Assembly (NCBI RefSeq): GCF_018613755.1
Contig: NZ_JAGGPP010000010.1
Location: forward strand, 62,001-126,000
Direction of reading: 5' to 3'
Origin: Arthrobacter sp. ISL-72
GTDB taxonomy: Bacteria > Actinomycetota > Actinomycetes > Actinomycetales > Micrococcaceae
Length of the DNA: 64,000 nucleotides
The position numbers and the translations under genes are program-made. The stretch's first letter is position 1. Each line of letters starts with the position of its first letter. Below the pieces are notes generated by a model. The model saw only the letters and a list, made by a program, of their open reading frames with translations. It made no database searches and was not told where the DNA came from. Below, in pieces: positions 25,440-33,800 of this stretch.

Positions 25440-25991
25440 GTGCCCGCCGTGGAGCTGGCCGTGGAGGACCGCTACTACCTGCAGGAACAAATCACATACC
25501 CCACGTGGGCTGAGACCCGCGCAACGTGGCAGTCCGATATCGACGCGAACCGGCATTACTCGTTCCTCTGGTGCCCGGACGACGGTTCATGCGAACTCCT
25601 GGACCTCCCCGGTTCGTTCGGAGCGAGGACGGGCTGGCCGCCGTTGAGGCCGTCCAGGACCTGATCCGCACCAAGTATCCCGAGCAGAAATACCCTGTGG
25701 AGGTCCGCTGGATGAAGGCCGATGAAGGTTACATGTCACAATTCCAAGGACGCGACAGTACTGTCATCACCCTGACCACTGAACCGGGGACGGACTACTG
25801 GCAGTTCTTCCGGGAGGCCGATGCTGTCCTGCAGGAGTTCGAGCGGCGCCCACTGGGGAAAGATCCATTTCATGACCAGGAGCCGCCTGGAACGCCTCTA
25901 CCCGGAACTGGAAACTTTCATCCAGATACGCCGCGAGTTCGACCCCCGGGGAATGTTCCTCAACGACCACACGCGTGCCCTGTTTGGCTGA
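25440..25991 (+). pseudogene. FAD-linked sugar-lactone oxidase (L-gulonolactone / D-arabinonolactone oxidase type), multiply broken
   Basis: Fragments occur in order but in shifting frames. ELAVEDRYYLQEQITYPTW and RHYSFLWCPDDGSCELLDLP come from the middle of the protein; AVQDLIRTKYPEQKYPVEVR and YMSQFQGRDSTVITLTTEPG follow after a gap; then HWGKIHFMTRSRLERLYPEL and EFDPRGMFLNDHTRALFG end at TGA 25989-25991. The N-terminal FAD-binding domain is absent, part of the middle is missing near 25610, and the last switch fits one missing C at about 25850. The 194 bases before 25440 show no recognisable part of it. Confidence 0.7.
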
Positions 25992-26028
25992 CCGGTGGTT
26001 GTCGCCCCACGCCCGTCCAGTGCCCAAG

Positions 26029-26766
26029 CTAGCGTGTTACGAGACGTTTCTCGAGGCGCTGGCGGGCACCGGCCAGGGACTGCTTGGTGAGCCTCGTGGC
26101 TTCCTTCACGTCACGGGCGCGGGCCGCCTCGAGGATGGCAGGCTGGGGCGTCCAGAGACTTGCGTCGTTTTGCTCGATTGCTTCTGTGGCACCAATGACC
26201 TTATACGGGCGGCACTGCAGCCAGAGGTTATCTATGACGTCCATCAGCACAGGGTTGCCGCCTGCCGAGTACAAGGTGCGCAGCAGGTCTTCGTCATCAT
26301 CCAGCGCATCCCACACGCGGCCCTCCTTGACGGCCTTTTGCATGCGGACGCACGCGGCCTCCATGCGGGCGACGTCCTTGTCAGTAACCTTGGCAGCACC
26401 GCGGCGGGCCGCTTCGACTTCCAGGGTGGCCCGCACTTCGTAGATATGAATCAGTTCGCCGACGGTGAATTCCCGGACGACCGCACCGCGGTGTGCGGCA
26501 ACACGGGTTGCAAGTCCTGTTTCCTCGAGCCTGCGGATTGCTTCACGGACAGGCATGACGCTGGTGCCGACCATCGCCGCGACGTCCCGGACCCGCAGGG
26601 GCGAACCGCCAGCCAACTCGCCGGTGAGGATGGCTGTGCGCAGTGCCTCGTACACTTGATCCGCTACGAGGGTGGGCGTGATCGAAAAGGACGACGACGA
26701 TCCGGACCCCTGCAGGCCCTTGGTGATCTCCGGCTTTGGAGCGGCGTCAGCTTTTTTTCCTGGCAT
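26029..26766 (-). CDS. GntR-family (FCD) regulator, paralogue A
   Basis: 245 residues. Winged HTH at residues 30-100 (VADQVYEALRTAILTGELAG, SVMPVREAIRRLEETGLAT) and an all-helical FCD effector domain after it (LIHIYEVRATLEVEAARRGA, NPVLMDVIDNLWLQCRPYKV). A close paralogue lies at 29545-30219, sharing long identical stretches in both domains. Its place at the edge of the proline island suggests it controls proline or imino-acid catabolism, perhaps through the TGTGATCACA sites. Transcribed after the IclR gene with 96 bases between. Confidence 0.9.
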   Translation of the reverse strand: MPGKKADAAPKPEITKGLQGSGSSSSFSITPTLVADQVYEALRTAILTGELAGGSPLRVRDVAAMVGTSVMPVREAIRRLEETGLATRVAAHRGAVVREFTVGELIHIYEVRATLEVEAARRGAAKVTDKDVARMEAACVRMQKAVKEGRVWDALDDDEDLLRTLYSAGGNPVLMDVIDNLWLQCRPYKVIGATEAIEQNDASLWTPQPAILEAARARDVKEATRLTKQSLAGARQRLEKRLVTR

Positions 26767-26862
26767 GGAATCGATCCTAAGGTGGCCGGGCCGGTTTTGC
26801 CTTTATTCCTCTGAGATCGGTGACCGCCGTCGTCGAACATTGACAAGGAGCGGTCAGCCGCC

Positions 26863-27663
26863 TCAGGCGGGGATGCCCGCGTGGCTCAGCTCCGCCGCGG
26901 CCTCGCGCGTGGAGGCGATGAACCAGCCACGGGCGTCGTCTGTGTCCGCACGTTCCAGCGGCACCATGGTGGTAACTACTCCGGCAAGGGTGCCCGCCTC
27001 GCTGAAGACAGGGGCGCTGACTCCCCAGATGCCCGGTGCCAAGGCACCCGAACTGGTCGCGTACCCGCAATCCCTGATGGCCTCCAGATCGTTGCGGATG
27101 CTCAGCAACTCATCGCCGGCCAGGAAATGGCCAGCCAGGACCTCGTCTCGTTCCTCCTCCGGCAAGAAGGCAAGGATTGCCCGTGCACTGGCGCCGTTCA
27201 GGAGGGGCCGGGAGCGTCCGGCGGCGTAGCTGCAACTGAGGATATGCGCGCTTTCGACGGATTCAACACAAAGAGCGTCCCGGCTGCTTTGCACAAGGTA
27301 GGCGGCCAGTTCGCCCGTCTCGCGCGACAATTGCTCGAGCCTTTGCCTAACCTCGCCTTGGGCTAGAGCCTCCTGGCGGTAGTTGTCCGCCAGCCGTATG
27401 ACCTCGGGGCCCGCCGAGTACCGGCCGAGGATTCGGCTTTCCACCACGAATCCTGCCTGCAGCAAGGTCTGCAGGTGCCGGTAGACCGTTGATGCCGGAA
27501 GGCGGAGGAGGCTGGCGATTTGCTCTGCGCTGAGGCTCCGGTGCCGGGCGAACAGGAGCAGGATGGACATCGCCGTACCGCGGTCATCCCGCCGTTTCGT
27601 GGAGACGGCCGGCGCGGTCTGATTTTCTGGAGTCGCTTTGCGGGGGATGGTTCGTTTCTTCAT
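26863..27663 (-). CDS. IclR-family transcriptional regulator
   Basis: 266 residues: a short basic N-terminal tail, a winged HTH at about 30-90 (HRSLSAEQIASLLRLPASTV, YRHLQTLLQAGFVVE) and the IclR effector domain (LCVESVESAHILSCSYAAG, LLNGASARAILAFLPEEE, GIWGVSAPVFSEAGTLAGVV). The ribosome site GGAAG is seven bases upstream. The terminator at 27701-27742 separates it from pruA. IclR proteins often sense pathway intermediates; its target is not evident. Confidence 0.9.
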   Translation of the reverse strand: MKKRTIPRKATPENQTAPAVSTKRRDDRGTAMSILLLFARHRSLSAEQIASLLRLPASTVYRHLQTLLQAGFVVESRILGRYSAGPEVIRLADNYRQEALAQGEVRQRLEQLSRETGELAAYLVQSSRDALCVESVESAHILSCSYAAGRSRPLLNGASARAILAFLPEEERDEVLAGHFLAGDELLSIRNDLEAIRDCGYATSSGALAPGIWGVSAPVFSEAGTLAGVVTTMVPLERADTDDARGWFIASTREAAAELSHAGIPA

Positions 27664-27700
27664 GGGAAAACTTCCGAGGTTGTTTGGAAGGCCGGAGAGG

Positions 27701-27742
27701 ACAGCAGCCGCCGCCTGAGCATGGTCAGGCGGCGGCTGCTGT
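27701..27742 (-). terminator. very strong hairpin terminator after pruA
   Basis: Perfect 18-base arms (acagcagccgccgcctga / tcaggcggcggctgctgt) with a 6-base loop, about 100 bases past the pruA stop and 38 bases before the IclR start. Confidence 0.85.
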
Positions 27743-27845
27743 GTAGCCGTTGGACCGTTGCGAGGGAGCCGACGGCGGTTGGAGGCTAAGTGCGCGGGTG
27801 CGCACCCAGCCGGCTACTGGGACCCGAGGTTGCGGGGTCCGGGTT

Positions 27846-29492
27846 TTACTGGGCGAGGTACGGCTGCCGCCATTCCGACGACGGCGAGAAGTTCTCGTGG
27901 ATGAAGCGGCCGCTGAGCCACCTCTGCAGGGCCAGGCGGGAACCGGCCTTGTCATTGGTGCCGGAGCCGCGGCCACCGCCAAAGGCGACCTGTCCCATGA
28001 GGGCGCCGGTGGGCTTGTCATTGATGTACGTCATGCCCGAGGCGTTGCGGAGCTTGTCCAGGGCAAACGAGACGGCCCGACGGTCATTGGCAAAGATGGA
28101 CAGGGTCAGGGCATAGTTGCTCGTCTGGTCCACCAGGTCCAGGACGGACTCCCACTCGTTGTCCTCGTAGACGTAGACCGTCAGGATGGGACCGAAGAAC
28201 TCCTCGCTCATGGTGAAGGCGTGCGGATCGGTGGTCTCGAAGATCGTGGGCTCAACGAACCAGCCCTCTTCGGCGTGGACGCTGCCGCCGGCCAGGAGGG
28301 TGTGGCTCGGGAGGGCCTTGGCCTTCTCGAGGGCAGCCTCGATCTTGCGCAGCGACGTCTCATCGATGACTGCTCCGAGGAACGTCTCGTGCTCGGCCAC
28401 ATCGCCCACGCGGAGCGACTTGACGGTCTCGACGAGTTCGTCCTTGATCTGGGTCCAGATGCTGCGCGGGATGTACGTGCGTGATGCCGCGGAGCACTTC
28501 TGGCCCGAGTACTCGAAGCCACTCCGGATCAGGGCGGCGCGCAGGGCATCGGCGTCGGCGGTCGGGTGTGCCACCACAGCGTTCTTGCCGCCCGTTTCGC
28601 CCACCAGGCGGGGGAAGGAACGGTACTGGTCGATGTTGTCTCCGGCTTTTTTCCAGAGGCTGCGGAACACGTCCGTGGAACCCGTGAAGCTCAGGCCCGC
28701 AAAGTCCGGGTGGCTCATCGCCTGGTCGGAGATCGCACGGCCCGAGCCGTGGACGAGGTTGATCACACCTGGCGGAAGGCCGGCTTCCTCGAACATCCGC
28801 ATGAGGACGTCATTGCTGAGGGCCGCCTTCTCGGAGGGCTTCCAGACAACGGTGTTTCCCATGAGTGCGGCAGTGGTGGGAAGGTTGCTGGCAATGGCGG
28901 TGAAGTTGAACGGCGTGATAGCCAGGACGAAGCCTTCCAGGCCGCGCTGGTCCAGCGAGTTGCCTTCGCCCTGCAAGGACTCGGGCTGATCAGCGAAGAT
29001 CTGCTGGGCGAGGTGGGCGTTGAAGCGGAAGAAGTCCGCTACTTCGCTGGCGGCGTCGATCTCTGCCTGGTGGAACGTCTTGGACTGCCCCAGCATGGTG
29101 GTGGCTACCAGTTCGTCCCGGTACTTGCCGGCGGCCAGGTTTCCGGCGCGCAGGAAGATTGCGGCCCTTTCCCACCAGGGAGTCCGTGACCAGTCGTGCT
29201 GGGCGGCCAGGGCTGCGTCGATCGCCGACTGGGTTACTGACTCATCGGCAGTGGGGATGCGGCCCAATACCTGGGAGTGGCGGTGGGGAGCTGTGACGTT
29301 GCGCAGCTCGCCGGTCATGGAGCGTACCCCGTTGATGACGTGGGGCAGGTCGCGGACGCTGGATGTGACCTCGGCGATCATCTTCTTGACCGAGGCCGCC
29401 TCCGGTGAGCCGGGACGGAATTCCCGCGACGGCTCGTTGTAGGGCGTGGGGACCTTGAAGTTTCCAGTAACGCTGACAGATTGGGTGGACAT
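27846..29492 (-). CDS. pruA: L-glutamate gamma-semialdehyde (delta-1-pyrroline-5-carboxylate) dehydrogenase
   Basis: 548 residues from the ATG at 29492, which follows AGGAGA. An aldehyde dehydrogenase of the P5C dehydrogenase type: PWWERAAIFLRAGNLAAGKY and TTMLGQSKTFHQAEIDA near the start, FNFTAIASNLPTTAALMGN, catalytic Glu in VGETGGKNAVV, catalytic Cys in GFEYSGQKCSAASR, and FGGGRGSGTNDKAGS near the end. Oxidises glutamate semialdehyde to glutamate with NAD, the second step of proline breakdown; the first enzyme is at 30291. The two are separated by a GntR gene on the same strand. Confidence 0.95.
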   Translation of the reverse strand: MSTQSVSVTGNFKVPTPYNEPSREFRPGSPEAASVKKMIAEVTSSVRDLPHVINGVRSMTGELRNVTAPHRHSQVLGRIPTADESVTQSAIDAALAAQHDWSRTPWWERAAIFLRAGNLAAGKYRDELVATTMLGQSKTFHQAEIDAASEVADFFRFNAHLAQQIFADQPESLQGEGNSLDQRGLEGFVLAITPFNFTAIASNLPTTAALMGNTVVWKPSEKAALSNDVLMRMFEEAGLPPGVINLVHGSGRAISDQAMSHPDFAGLSFTGSTDVFRSLWKKAGDNIDQYRSFPRLVGETGGKNAVVAHPTADADALRAALIRSGFEYSGQKCSAASRTYIPRSIWTQIKDELVETVKSLRVGDVAEHETFLGAVIDETSLRKIEAALEKAKALPSHTLLAGGSVHAEEGWFVEPTIFETTDPHAFTMSEEFFGPILTVYVYEDNEWESVLDLVDQTSNYALTLSIFANDRRAVSFALDKLRNASGMTYINDKPTGALMGQVAFGGGRGSGTNDKAGSRLALQRWLSGRFIHENFSPSSEWRQPYLAQ

Positions 29493-29544
29493 TATCTGGG
29501 TTTCTCCTTTTGGACGTTCCCGGACCTTGGGGGTCGCGGGTTGG

Positions 29545-30219
29545 TTATTGGGTTTCGAGCCGCAGCTCCAGCCGGCGCAGCGCGCTGGCCAGGGAGTCCG
29601 CGGTGATAGTGGTGGCGGCGGCGGTGTCGCCGTCGAGTAGTGCCTGGACCAAAGCTGGTTGCGGAGTCCAGAGCGTGTTGTCGTTCTTGGCAAGGGCTTC
29701 CGTTGCGCCGATCACCTTGTAGGGCCGGCACTGGAGCCAAAGTTGTTCGATGGTGCTGACGAGGACGGGATTGCCCGAAGCCCGGTACAGGGTCCGGAGC
29801 ACATCCTCGTCCAAATCCAGGGCGTCGATGATGCGGCCTTCCGCAACGGCCTTCCGCATCCTGCCGCAGGAGGCCTCCATCTCCCGCAGGCCACTTCGGC
29901 TGACATGGGGGGCTCCCTGTGTCGCAGCTTGCACCTCGAGGATGGTCCGTACGTCGTAGATGTGGATCAGTTCAGTGGCAGTGAACGTCCTGACCACCGC
30001 ACCTTTGTGGGGGATGCGGGTGGCCAATCCTGCTTCTTCCAGCCGGCGGATGGCCTCCCGGACGGGCATGACGCTGGTGCCTACCATGGCCGCCAGGTCG
30101 CGGACCCTAAGGGGCGACCCGGATTCCAAAGTGCCAGTCAGGACGGCTTTCTCCAGGACCTCATACACCTGGTCTGCCACCAGCGTGGGGGTGACTGGAC
30201 CGGTCATTTGAAGGCTCAT
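29545..30219 (-). CDS. GntR-family (FCD) regulator, paralogue B, between the proline genes
   Basis: 224 residues; HTH (VADQVYEVLEKAVLTGTLES, SVMPVREAIRRLEEAGLAT) and FCD domain (LIHIYDVRTILEVQAATQGA, LWLQCRPYKVIGATEAL). It is very like paralogue A at 26029. It sits between pruA and the proline dehydrogenase gene, with 52 bases to the pruA start, so it is likely the local regulator of proline catabolism. A near match to the TGTGATCACATAT sites lies 40-50 bases upstream of its start, suggesting autoregulation. Confidence 0.92.
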   Translation of the reverse strand: MSLQMTGPVTPTLVADQVYEVLEKAVLTGTLESGSPLRVRDLAAMVGTSVMPVREAIRRLEEAGLATRIPHKGAVVRTFTATELIHIYDVRTILEVQAATQGAPHVSRSGLREMEASCGRMRKAVAEGRIIDALDLDEDVLRTLYRASGNPVLVSTIEQLWLQCRPYKVIGATEALAKNDNTLWTPQPALVQALLDGDTAAATTITADSLASALRRLELRLETQ

Positions 30220-30257
30220 GGAGATCTCCGTTTCTAGCTGGACTGCGGTAGACGTGA

Positions 30258-30270
30258 TATTTGATCACAT
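30258..30270 (-). promoter_or_regulatory. TGATCA-centred operator, degenerate copy, upstream of GntR B
   Basis: ATGTGATCAAATA on the minus strand, matching the island consensus TGTGATCACATAT except in the right arm. It lies 39 bases upstream of the GntR B start and 21 bases past the proline dehydrogenase stop. Confidence 0.55.
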
Positions 30271-30290
30271 CCCAGCTTACGCCAATACGG

Positions 30291-31202
30291 TTAGCCTCCG
30301 ATGAGGGAGCGAAGGAAGAGCAGCAGGTTGGCTGGTTTCTCCGCCATGCGGCGCATCAGGTACGGGTACCACTGCGTTCCGTAGGGGAGGTACACGCGGA
30401 CGCGGTATCCGTCGCGGACCAACTCATCCTGCAACTTCCTCCGGACTCCGTACAGCATCTGGAATTCGAAGTCCCGCTTGCCCAGTCCAAGCTCGGCTGC
30501 GGTTTCCTTGACGACGTCGATGCAGGTGTCGTCGTGGGTTCCGAAGGCCGGGTCGGGGAGGTGCTGAAGCGCCCAGCGGGAAAGATACTTGTACTGCTCG
30601 GTGACCTCGTCCGCAGCGCACAGTGCAGCGGACGAGGATTCGTCAAAGGCGCCTTTGACAAGACGGATCCGGGGCTTGATGTCTGTAAAGGACAAAAGAT
30701 CCTCGGGCGTTTGGCGCATGTTCGCCTGAATCGCGACCCGCGTGTTCGGGTGGTCCGGCAGGATGCTCTTGTAGATGGCAAGAGTCTCCCGGCCAACCGA
30801 ACTGTGTTCCATATCGACCTCCACGGTTGCCCCGTGAGTGGCCGCGGCGTTGAGGAGGGTCTTCAGGTTGTTCGCACATTCCTGGGGGTCGATCATGATG
30901 CCCAGTTGCGAAAGCTTCACCGAGACGGTCGAGCCAGGAGCATGGCCCTGGATGTTCTCGATGGCGCCCTGGTACTCCTGGGTGGCTGCTTTTGATTGCG
31001 CTAACTGGTGGACCGATTCGCCCAAAAGATCCAGGCTGACATCGATACCAGCCCGGTTGAGGGCCTTCGTGGCAGACCAGGCCTCTACCAGCCCGCGTCC
31101 CGCAACATACCGGTCCACAATGGGGCGGGTCAGCCGGTTGCGCGTGGCAATGGCTTCAAGTTTCTTATTCTCTGCGACATGCAGGAGAAGTCTGTTCGGC
31201 AT
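30291..31202 (-). CDS. proline dehydrogenase
   Basis: 303 residues from the ATG at 31202, preceded by AGGAAG; the frame is open upstream to 31346, but that includes the operator. FAD-dependent oxidation of L-proline to pyrroline-5-carboxylate. The TIM-barrel PRODH blocks are present: VSVKLSQLGIMIDPQEC, VEVDMEHSS, VAIQANMRQTPEDLL, RIRLVKGAFDESS, FEFQMLYGVRRKLQDELV and the C-terminal RVRVYLPYGTQWYPYLMRR. Monofunctional, as usual in Gram-positives. An operator-like palindrome at 31330-31341 is 128 bases upstream. Confidence 0.94.
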   Translation of the reverse strand: MPNRLLLHVAENKKLEAIATRNRLTRPIVDRYVAGRGLVEAWSATKALNRAGIDVSLDLLGESVHQLAQSKAATQEYQGAIENIQGHAPGSTVSVKLSQLGIMIDPQECANNLKTLLNAAATHGATVEVDMEHSSVGRETLAIYKSILPDHPNTRVAIQANMRQTPEDLLSFTDIKPRIRLVKGAFDESSSAALCAADEVTEQYKYLSRWALQHLPDPAFGTHDDTCIDVVKETAAELGLGKRDFEFQMLYGVRRKLQDELVRDGYRVRVYLPYGTQWYPYLMRRMAEKPANLLLFLRSLIGG

Positions 31203-31329
31203 AGGTGCACTTCCTAAAAGTCGCCGCGGTGGACCGCGGTTCCCGGCTGCCGGCCATTCCCTGGATGCGGGGGCCCGGGCAGTTAATGTGGCCCAACTCT
31301 CTTCCGAGTGTTGTTTAGACCACATTAGC

Positions 31330-31341
31330 TTGTGATCACAA
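31330..31341 (-). promoter_or_regulatory. TTGTGATCACAA operator upstream of proline dehydrogenase
   Basis: A perfect 12-base palindrome sharing the TGTGATCACA core with the sites at 33634, 42981, 47063 and 47132. The IS110-type element begins about 28 bases beyond it, so promoter sequences further upstream were displaced by the insertion. Confidence 0.7.
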
Positions 31342-31394
31342 ATCACACAATAGGTATTTTGGATCGCATGAAAATGACTCTTCTATGGGTTGTG

Positions 31395-32444
31395 TCAAGC
31401 CATGATGGTTTGGAGCTGCCGAAAGATGGAGCGGCAGACGTAGCGTTTGAGGTTCCGGCGGATCTCACGGTTTGATTTTCCAATTGCCCTGCTGCGTGCC
31501 ACGTAGTTCTTGGTTTCGGTGTCGAAACTCATGCGGGTGCGGACGATGACGTCGAAGGCGCGGTTGAGTTGGCGGTCTCCAGATCGGTTGAGCCGGTGCC
31601 GGGTTGTGTTGCCTGAGGACGCCGGGCGCGGGGCGACGCCGCCGAGTGCGGCGAAGGCAGCCTCTGAGCGGATACGACCGTGGTGAGAGTAGGCGCAGAT
31701 GATGATCGCTCCTGTTACGGGCCCGACTCCGGGGACGGATTGAAGCCCCGGAGCCAATTCTTCGGTGAGTTGGGCCAATTCCTTGTGATTTTCAGCGAGT
31801 CTGGCGGTGAGGTCCTTCACTGCCAAGGCGAGGCGTTTGGCCTCGGTACGAGCGATGCGGATCACGGGGTCGACGCCGTTTAAAGTCCGCCATGCTGCGA
31901 TGGCGGTGATCTGTGCGTCCCGCAGGGATGCTCGGGCGTCGATTCCGAGGTCTATGCCGCGGAGCAGAGCCGTGAGGGCGTTGCGATTGGCGGTGCGTTG
32001 ATGATCGAGTAGGGACCGGGAGGCCAGCAGTATCCTGATCGCGGCTCTGGTCCCTGCCGCGCGGGGTTCTGTCACCTGGTCGCGCGGTCGTCCCAAGACT
32101 GAACGGGCCGCGGCTTCGGCGTCGATGGGATCCGACTTACCGGTGAGGGCCCGCGATGAGCGGGTGGGTGGCCTGACCTCGCCTACGTCGATGCCAGCTG
32201 CAAGTAGGGCCTGGGTGAGCCGGGCTCCGTAGGAGGACGTGCCCTCGACGGCAGCGAAGACCCTCTGCCCACCGGTGCGTCGTCGGATCCAGGTGATCGC
32301 GCGGTCCATCCCCGATGAGGTGGCGGGGAAGGCCGCGGTATCGACCACTGCGCCTGTGGAGGCATGAATGGCCGTGAAAGTGTGTGTGCGGGCGTGGGTA
32401 TCGACTCCAACAACGAACTCAAATTCCTCGGCGATAATTGCCAT
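31395..32444 (-). CDS. IS110-family transposase
   Basis: 349 residues from the ATG at 32444, which follows AAGGAGA by seven bases. The N-terminal RuvC-like DEDD domain shows VVGVDTHARTHTFTAIHAST, VFAAVEGTSSYGA and GKSDPIDAEAAARSVLG; the C-terminal Transposase_20 domain shows LQSVPGVGPVTGAIIICAYS, FAALGGVAPRPASSG and HRLNRSGDRQLNRAFD, with the expected serine region. The frame is open upstream to 32609 but lacks a ribosome site. The gene appears intact, so the element may be active. Confidence 0.93.
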   Translation of the reverse strand: MAIIAEEFEFVVGVDTHARTHTFTAIHASTGAVVDTAAFPATSSGMDRAITWIRRRTGGQRVFAAVEGTSSYGARLTQALLAAGIDVGEVRPPTRSSRALTGKSDPIDAEAAARSVLGRPRDQVTEPRAAGTRAAIRILLASRSLLDHQRTANRNALTALLRGIDLGIDARASLRDAQITAIAAWRTLNGVDPVIRIARTEAKRLALAVKDLTARLAENHKELAQLTEELAPGLQSVPGVGPVTGAIIICAYSHHGRIRSEAAFAALGGVAPRPASSGNTTRHRLNRSGDRQLNRAFDVIVRTRMSFDTETKNYVARSRAIGKSNREIRRNLKRYVCRSIFRQLQTIMA

Positions 32445-32596
32445 CGTGTGTTCTCCTTCTATTGAACCGGACAGGTGGGCAGGACCTGCGTGGGTTGCAT
32501 CGGAGACGCATCTGTAACGGGTCACACCAGAGGCGGACAGTCTTCTGATCAGGTCATCCGGGGCGGGCAGGCCGGTGCCCGGGGAACGGTGCGGAC
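32445..32596 (-). other. IS110 5' noncoding region, possible bridge-RNA locus
   Basis: About 150 bases between the transposase start and the left repeat, with no gene. In IS110-group elements this end encodes the structured bridge RNA that pairs with target and donor DNA. I could not fold it reliably; the assignment rests on position and family. Confidence 0.35.
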
Positions 32597-32608
32597 GAGT
32601 CATTTTCA

Positions 32609-32960
32609 AGACACCGCATACGCGGGTCGGATATACCCTGAGTCACGCCCCACTCTCCGGGACCAGCCTGCCAGCTGGCCTCGGGCCGGCTACTGACCAT
32701 TACAGACGTTCCCGGGTTTGAGAACGGTGCCAATTCCGTGCTTAGCTCTGTCCTGCCCACGGCTTCGCTTGGATGATGGCTTGCACAGCGGCAGGCCAGG
32801 AAGCCGGTGGCGGCCCGTCCCGCAGCGGGGCGGGGACATTGCGCCCACGGCACTGCCTAACGACGACGATGTCTGCGGGGGCGGCCTTGGCCGGAAGTGG
32901 ACGGCTGCGTCTACTGCACGGGACCTGAGGCGGACTAAGATCCGTCGGCGGACCTGGCTA
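32609..32960 (+). other. 352-base region between the IS and the hutD-like gene
   Basis: No recognisable gene. It contains several GC-rich short repeats but no clean hairpin. It may hold the rest of the IS left end or the remains of whatever preceded the insertion. Confidence 0.4.
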
Positions 32961-33557
32961 CTACACCGCGCGAACCCTTGCGATAGCCATAAGGCACCCT
33001 TCGGCTTCAAGCTCCTCGGATTGTGCGCCCAGGACCAGCGTTGCCAGGTCCGCCAGTTTCCTGCCATCAGATAGTGCGGCCGTGCCTTCAAGGACGGTTA
33101 CCGCAACAATGCCGGTCCGCGGATCCAGCACCACGTTCCCGTCAAGCCGCTCGACGCCCGTCGATCCGGTGCTGGAGCCACGGCGGGTCATGAGATTCAA
33201 GCCAAGCTGGGGCGCCGCCCTATCGAGTTCGATCGCCACGGCTGCTTCGCCTGTGAACTCAACCTGCTGACCCAGGCGCAGAGTGCAGTCCAGGTCGTCC
33301 ACGGTCATTTTCAACGGTCCGTAGCTTGCGAGCGTAAAGACCCGGTCGATCCCGGGAAGCAACGAAAAATCCGCCTCCCGGGTCAGTTCGGCCAGACTCA
33401 GCCGCCACTCGTAGCCCACGGAGCGCATGTCCGAAGAGTGCTCGGGGCCGCTCTTGGTGCTGATACTGATTTCTTTCGTGTAGCCGGCGCGGTTGGCCCA
33501 AGGGGCTGGTGGCAGCTCCTGCGGCAGGACGATGCGGGCGGTGTGCTGGACAGTCAT
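32961..33557 (-). CDS. HutD/Ves family protein
   Basis: 198 residues from the ATG at 33557 after GAGGAAG. The cupin-like HutD/Ves fold is recognised from PPAPWANRAGYTKEIS, YEWRLSLAELTREADFSLLP, GIDRVFTLASYGPLKMTVD and the later GVERLDGNVVLDPRTGI. HutD proteins accompany histidine, proline and hydroxyproline catabolic genes in many bacteria and are thought to bind an intermediate and limit flux; the function is not settled. It is divergent from the ABC transporter operon, and the shared spacer carries the operator at 33634, which fits co-regulation with proline catabolism. Confidence 0.88.
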   Translation of the reverse strand: MTVQHTARIVLPQELPPAPWANRAGYTKEISISTKSGPEHSSDMRSVGYEWRLSLAELTREADFSLLPGIDRVFTLASYGPLKMTVDDLDCTLRLGQQVEFTGEAAVAIELDRAAPQLGLNLMTRRGSSTGSTGVERLDGNVVLDPRTGIVAVTVLEGTAALSDGRKLADLATLVLGAQSEELEAEGCLMAIARVRAV

Positions 33558-33633
33558 GTGCTTCCTCTGCGGGCTGGGGCGGCATGGTTGGAACGAATTT
33601 ACAAACCCGTTACACCAAACCATTGACCTGATA

Positions 33634-33643
33634 TGTGATCACA
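33634..33643. promoter_or_regulatory. TGTGATCACA operator between hutD-like and ABC genes
   Basis: The 13-mer TGTGATCACATAT reads on the minus strand from 33643. It lies 76 bases upstream of the hutD-like start and 158 bases upstream of the ABC ATPase start. A small hairpin (cggcggg/cccgccg, 33739-33758) lies in the ABC leader. Confidence 0.75.
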
Positions 33644-33800
33644 GATTACATTTTAGGTGTGACACCAACCACACTCGACCACCGTTCCCCGGAGGCCGAT
33701 CTTCCCGGCACTGAACGCCAGGGCTAAAGACCATCAGTCGGCGGGTGAAAGCCCGCCGGCACCAGCGCCTCCCGGCGCCCATCTGGAGGATGAGTACCCA

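Larger units (their letters stand above)
31369..32608 (-). mobile_element. IS110-family insertion sequence (approximate limits)
   Basis: An element with one DEDD transposase gene. The identical 12-mer TGAAAATGACTC appears at 31369-31380 on the plus strand and at 32597-32608 on the minus strand, flanking the gene as an inverted repeat; I use these as provisional limits. Only 15 bases separate the transposase stop from the right repeat, while about 150 bases lie upstream of the gene, where IS110-group elements encode their bridge RNA. Classical IS110 elements lack clear terminal repeats, so true ends may lie slightly outside. No target duplication is evident. Confidence 0.65.
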
